Source: a virus
IMG/VR virus record: IMGVR_UViG_3300032287_001270
Span: 1-44,455 of that record
Strand: one strand, 5' to 3'
Length of the DNA stretch: 44,455 nucleotides
Shown here one piece after another: positions 40,588 to 44,455 of the stretch. How positions within the stretch are numbered: the stretch's first letter is position 1; every line of letters begins with the position of its first letter. The position numbers and the translations under genes were made by a program. The notes beneath the pieces were generated by a model. It had not been told where the DNA came from and ran no database searches. It saw only the letters and a list, made by a program, of their open reading frames with translations.

Positions 40588-43107
40588 ATGGCAACCAACA
40601 TAGACAAAGCCCTGTACCAACAACCCCAAGGTATGGAAGAACTGGCACAAGATGAAGATGCTATCGAGATTGAGATTATTGATCCTGAAGCGGTCAATAT
40701 CAGCATTGGTGACTTAGAAATCAGCATGATTCCCAGTGAAGATGAGGATGATTTCAACGTGAACTTGGCCGAGGACATGGACGAGGGTGCGATGGCTTCG
40801 CTGGCAGGAGACTTGGATTCGGACGTTGAGCAAGATAAAGGCTCACGCAAAGACTGGGAGAAAGCCTACACAGAAGGCTTGAAGCTGTTGGGACTCCAGT
40901 ATGAAGAGCGTACAGAACCTTGGAACGGCGCTTGTGGTGTGTTCCACCCCATGATTACAGAAGCGGTTGTAAGGTTCCAGTCAGAGACAATTACAGAGCA
41001 GTTCCCAGCCGCAGGCCCAGTGCGCACAAAGATCTTGGGTAAAGAAACCCCTGAGAAACAAGAGGCGGCGGTTCGTGTCGAGGCTGACATGAACTACGAG
41101 TTGACAGAAGTCATGCGCGAGTTTAGGCCTGAACATGAGCGCATGTTGTGGAGCTTGCCAGCTACCGGTTCAGCGTTTAAGAAGGTCTACTACGACCCAA
41201 ACATTGGCCGTCAAGTATCTATATTTATACCCGCAGAAGATATTATTCTGCCCTACGGAACGACAGACTTAGATACTTGTTACCGCTTGACACACGTCAT
41301 GCGCAAGACCAAGAACGAGATCATCAAGCTCCAGCAAGCAGGCTTTTACCGTGACATTGAGTTGCCTGACCCCAGTAAAGAACAAGACAACATCAAGAAA
41401 GCCAAGGACAAAGAGACCGGTTTCTCTGATTTAAATGATGAGCGCTACACCCTGTATGAGTGCCATGTTGACTTGGTGCTGGAAGGAGATGAGGACAAAG
41501 ACGACGACGGTGAACCTACCGGCGTAATGCAACCATACGTAGTTACCCTAATAAAAGGAAGCAATGATGTCTTGTCTATTCGGCGGAACTGGAACCAAGA
41601 TGACCCCCTCAGACTCAAGCGCCAGCACTTTGTCCACTACCAGTACATCCCCGGTTTTGGAGCCTATGGCTTTGGACTCTTCCACCTTATTGGTGGATAC
41701 GCTAGGTCAGCCACCAGTATCATGCGTCAGCTTGTCGATGCTGGGACGCTTTCTAACTTACCCGGAGGTCTTAAAACTCGCGGAATGCGCATTAAGGGAG
41801 ACGACACCCCCATCGCTCCCGGAGAATGGCGAGACGTAGACATTGCCTCTGGAGCACTGCGTGACAGCATCTTGCCCCTACCCTACAAGGAACCCAGCGT
41901 TGTCCTAGCCGGACTGATGGACAAGATCGTAGAAGAGGGCCGTCGCTTTGCCGCAACAGCGGATATGAACGTGTCGGACATGTCCGCACAGGCTCCTGTG
42001 GGTACGACACTGGCTCTTTTGGAGCGCCAGCTTAAGGTTATGTCTGCTGTGCAGGCCCGTCTGCACTACACCTTCAAGCAAGAGTTGCGTCTGTTGGCGG
42101 CAATCATCCGTGACTACACCGAGCCAGACTACGACTACGACCCCGTTGATGCCCCACGTAAGGCTAAGCAGTCAGACTACGACCACATCGACATCATCCC
42201 CGTGAGCGACCCCAACGCGGCCACAATGAGCCAGCGGGTTGTGCAGTACCAAGCGGTCATCCAGATGGCGCAGATGGCGCCTGATATTTATGACTTGCCG
42301 CAGTTGCACCGCAACATGCTCCAAGTTTTGGGTATCAAGGATGCCGATAAGCTTGTCCCCCTGCCTGACGACATGAAGCCTAAAGATCCTGTGACTGAAA
42401 ACATGGGAATCATAAAGAGCGAGCCAGTCAAGGCGTTCTTCTACCAAGACCATCAGGCGCACATGCAGGTGCATATGGCTCTTATACAAGACCCAACAAT
42501 TGCACAGATGCTTGGACAAAATCCTAAAGCACAGCAGATTTCAGCCGCACTCATGGCGCATATTGCTGAGCACGTTGGCTTTGAGTATCGTCGTAAGGTT
42601 GAGGAGCAGTTGGGTGCAGCACTGCCGCAACAGGATGAAAACTTGCCTCCACAAGCAGAGTACGCGCTGGCAAGTTTATTGGCTCAGGCATCTCAACAAG
42701 TGGTGCAGCAAAGCCAAACGCAAGCGGCACAGCAACAAGCTCAACAACAGGCGCAAGATCCCATCTTACAAATGCAGCAAGCCGAGCTTCAACTGAAACA
42801 ACAAGAGTTGCAAATGAAAGCTCAAGAGGCACAGGCTAAAAACCAAATTGCACAACAGGAATTGCAGCTAAAGATGCAGATTGCTGGACAGCAAATGGAG
42901 TTAGATAAAGCAAAACTGCAATCAAAACTGGAATACGACGGCACCAAACTTGGAGCGCAAATTAAGAAAGATCAAGCTGAAATAGAGGCCAACCAACAAA
43001 GAGAGGGTATGCGCATGGGTATTGATATGGCCAAGCACAAAGCTCAAAAAGATTTAGATGCTCGGCAGACAGCACTTAATTATTCAAAGGAGAAACCAAC
43101 TAAATGA
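40588..43107 (+). CDS. Portal protein
   Basis: 839 residues, start ATG one base after the previous stop. An acidic N-terminal ~90 residues precede the core: WNGACGVFHPMITEAVVRFQ (about 112-131), then EHERMLWSLPATGSAFKKVYYD and IFIPAEDIILPYGTTDL. This set matches large portal proteins of P22-like and related podoviruses. The C-terminal ~170 residues are Gln/Ala/Lys-rich (QQAQDPILQMQQAELQL) and helical, like the extended barrel of such portals. It should form the dodecameric ring for DNA passage and bind terminase. Confidence 0.85.
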   Translation: MATNIDKALYQQPQGMEELAQDEDAIEIEIIDPEAVNISIGDLEISMIPSEDEDDFNVNLAEDMDEGAMASLAGDLDSDVEQDKGSRKDWEKAYTEGLKLLGLQYEERTEPWNGACGVFHPMITEAVVRFQSETITEQFPAAGPVRTKILGKETPEKQEAAVRVEADMNYELTEVMREFRPEHERMLWSLPATGSAFKKVYYDPNIGRQVSIFIPAEDIILPYGTTDLDTCYRLTHVMRKTKNEIIKLQQAGFYRDIELPDPSKEQDNIKKAKDKETGFSDLNDERYTLYECHVDLVLEGDEDKDDDGEPTGVMQPYVVTLIKGSNDVLSIRRNWNQDDPLRLKRQHFVHYQYIPGFGAYGFGLFHLIGGYARSATSIMRQLVDAGTLSNLPGGLKTRGMRIKGDDTPIAPGEWRDVDIASGALRDSILPLPYKEPSVVLAGLMDKIVEEGRRFAATADMNVSDMSAQAPVGTTLALLERQLKVMSAVQARLHYTFKQELRLLAAIIRDYTEPDYDYDPVDAPRKAKQSDYDHIDIIPVSDPNAATMSQRVVQYQAVIQMAQMAPDIYDLPQLHRNMLQVLGIKDADKLVPLPDDMKPKDPVTENMGIIKSEPVKAFFYQDHQAHMQVHMALIQDPTIAQMLGQNPKAQQISAALMAHIAEHVGFEYRRKVEEQLGAALPQQDENLPPQAEYALASLLAQASQQVVQQSQTQAAQQQAQQQAQDPILQMQQAELQLKQQELQMKAQEAQAKNQIAQQELQLKMQIAGQQMELDKAKLQSKLEYDGTKLGAQIKKDQAEIEANQQREGMRMGIDMAKHKAQKDLDARQTALNYSKEKPTK

Positions 43108-43298
43108 TTCAAGACTTCGCACGCGTATTGCGCGAAAAATTACGCACCGATATGAACAACTACGCAGATGACTGCGCTGGTGGGGCATGTCGCAATTTTG
43201 AAGAGTATCAAAAACTTTGCGGGATTATTCAGGGTCTAGCCCTCGCAGAGCGCCACTTACTTGACCTTGCACAGAAAGTTGAAAAATCCGATGAGTGA
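43104..43298 (+). CDS. Small conserved protein after portal
   Basis: 64 residues, ATG overlapping the portal stop as ATGA. Contains CAGGACRNFEEYQKLCG and GLALAERHLLDL. A helical hairpin is likely, with three cysteines. Proteins of this form recur next to portal and scaffold genes as I recall them; an assembly role is inference. Confidence 0.65.
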   Translation: MIQDFARVLREKLRTDMNNYADDCAGGACRNFEEYQKLCGIIQGLALAERHLLDLAQKVEKSDE

Positions 43299-43728
43299 AC
43301 TCATTCTAGAACCGGGGCAATTTGCTTTGCCCGATGCAATCCAACCCGTCGATGCACCAGTGCAAGACGCTACAGACGAAGAAAAAGCCACCATGCTGCC
43401 AGAGCCGACAGGCTGGAAGTTGCTGTGTGCCGTGCCCCCAGTCTCTGAAAAGATTGATGGTACTGCGCTTGATCTTGTGCGCGATACAAGCAGTATGCGA
43501 CAAGAAGAAAGCGCAACCACCGTGTTGTTTGTGATGAAAGTTGGCCCTGATGCATACAAAGATCAGACCAAGTTTCCCGCAGGCGCGTGGTGCAAAGAAG
43601 GCGATTTTGTCCTTGTTCGTACCTATTCTGGTACGCGATTCAAGATTTTTGGAAAAGAGTTCCGGCTCATCAATGATGACCAAGTGGACGCTGTTGTGCA
43701 AGACCCTCGTGGGCTAACCCGCGCTTAA
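43291..43728 (+). CDS. GroES-like co-chaperonin (Cpn10 family)
   Basis: 145 residues from the ATG at 43291, overlapping the previous gene by 8 bases. After ~40 variable residues the sequence follows the Cpn10 plan: GWKLLCAVPPVSEKIDG, a Ser/Thr/Asp-rich loop (DTSSMRQEESA) in the place of the mobile loop that docks to GroEL, VMKVGPDAYKD, GDFVLVRTYSGTRFKIFG and EFRLINDDQVDAVV. Phage Cpn10 proteins such as T4 gp31 adapt host GroEL to fold the capsid protein, and the gene sits just before the scaffold gene. The assignment is from family features, not a search. Confidence 0.75.
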   Translation: MSELILEPGQFALPDAIQPVDAPVQDATDEEKATMLPEPTGWKLLCAVPPVSEKIDGTALDLVRDTSSMRQEESATTVLFVMKVGPDAYKDQTKFPAGAWCKEGDFVLVRTYSGTRFKIFGKEFRLINDDQVDAVVQDPRGLTRA

Positions 43729-43738
43729 AGGAGTAGAA

Positions 43739-44455
43739 ATGGCAGAGCAATATAAGTTCCCTGACGAACTTGATGACGACAAAAATCAAAAGGTTGAAAT
43801 ACTTCAACCTGAAGATGGTGTTGAAATTGAGATTGTTGACGATACGCCTGTACAAGACCGTGGTCGCAGACCGTTGGACAAAGAGGTTGAAGACCCCACG
43901 GACGACGAAATTGAGAACTACTCCGATAAGGTCAAGGTACGCATTAAAGAGTTAACCCATGCGCGGCACGACGAGCGCAGGGCCAAAGAAGCTCTTTACC
44001 GCGAGAAGCAAGAACTTGAGCGTCTTGCACAGCACATGGTTGAAGAGAACAAGCGTCTCAAACAGCATGTGAACAACGGCACGGAGCAGTACACGACGAT
44101 GGCCAAGACCGCTGCCGAGGCGGAAATGGATAAAGCTCGTCGAGAGTACAAGGCGGCACAGGAGTCGTTTGACACCGATGCCATCCTTGCGGCTCAGGAA
44201 GCGTTGTTTGATGCTAAAGCAAGATTACAACAGGCACAAAATTTTCGTCCAACCCCTTTACAAGTGGATGAATATGATGTACAACCTCAACAACCTGTAC
44301 CCCAACAGGTGCAACCCGACGAAAAGACACTGCGCTGGCAGGCAAAAAACCAGTGGTTCGGAGCACAGGGGTTTGAGGAAGTTTCCAGCTTTGCACTAGG
44401 GCTGCACCAAAAGCTAGTGTCAAACGGGGTTGACCCCCGCTCTGACGAATATTTC
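43739..44455 (+). CDS. Scaffold-like protein, 3' truncated
   Basis: 239 residues are visible, with no stop before the window end. SD AAGGAG 5 nt before ATG. The first 55 residues are acidic (EIEIVDDTPVQDRG); then a long charged helix follows (YREKQELERLAQHMVEENKRL and on), likely coiled coil. A Gln/Pro-rich part and a WQAKNQWFGAQGFEE segment complete the visible piece. The position between portal and the expected capsid gene and the coiled-coil nature fit a head scaffold; no protease site is seen. Confidence 0.65.
   Translation, partial: MAEQYKFPDELDDDKNQKVEILQPEDGVEIEIVDDTPVQDRGRRPLDKEVEDPTDDEIENYSDKVKVRIKELTHARHDERRAKEALYREKQELERLAQHMVEENKRLKQHVNNGTEQYTTMAKTAAEAEMDKARREYKAAQESFDTDAILAAQEALFDAKARLQQAQNFRPTPLQVDEYDVQPQQPVPQQVQPDEKTLRWQAKNQWFGAQGFEEVSSFALGLHQKLVSNGVDPRSDEYF

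Noticed and set aside
1-44455. Window as a complete circular phage genome
   Set aside because: The last frame and the first frame are different truncated genes, and capsid and tail genes expected between them are missing.

Overview
The window is part of a tailed double-stranded DNA phage genome (Caudoviricetes), most likely podovirus-like. It carries a terminase pair, a portal protein, the start of a scaffold gene, a set of large internal or ejection-type virion proteins, and a complete phage-type replication module. I see no integrase, repressor-integrase cassette, endolysin or holin, tRNA, rRNA, CRISPR array or insertion sequence. Both window ends cut through coding sequence, and the major capsid protein and tail-tube or adaptor genes are missing, so the genome is larger than this window. 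The host cannot be read from the sequence; a Gram-negative aquatic bacterium is a guess based on the style of the proteins.

Layout. (1) Positions 1-15241, plus strand: late virion genes, namely a C1q-like fibre-type protein (partial), a protein with an S74 intramolecular chaperone domain, two low-complexity Gln/Ala-rich structural proteins, and a 3148-residue polyvalent ejection protein with zincin-like and ADP-ribosyltransferase-like domains. (2) Positions 15162-37783, minus strand: a long early/middle gene block transcribed leftwards. In transcription order it begins with about 20 small unknown genes (37.8-31.6 kb). Next come a VWA/metallopeptidase protein, a MoxR-like AAA+ ATPase and a DUF3150-like protein (31.6-28.3 kb), then a winged-helix protein and a chain of very small overlapping genes (28.3-26.3 kb). 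The replication and recombination genes follow (26.2-15.2 kb): VRR-NUC nuclease, family A DNA polymerase, HELTH zincin, Cas4-like exonuclease, HNH-like protein, SNF2-type helicase, a probable ssDNA-binding protein with a partner, an HTH protein, and an AEP primase-helicase. (3) Positions 37784-38211: a divergent control region with two leftward promoters, one rightward promoter and terminator-like hairpins. (4) Positions 38212-44455, plus strand: small and large terminase, a small unknown gene, portal, a small unknown gene, a GroES-like co-chaperonin, and a scaffold-like protein cut by the window end.

The two transcription units diverge at about 38 kb and converge at about 15.3 kb. There a small minus-strand gene overlaps the 3' end of the giant gene, and a 10-bp-stem hairpin lies inside it.

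The most unusual structures are: a 288-bp AT-centred imperfect inverted repeat at 36598-36885 with ATACCCAC-type repeats (candidate origin or control locus); four copies of a palindrome at or within 5 nt of four early-gene stop codons; recurrent ribosome-binding-site cassettes; and the VWA-zincin/AAA+/DUF3150 module.
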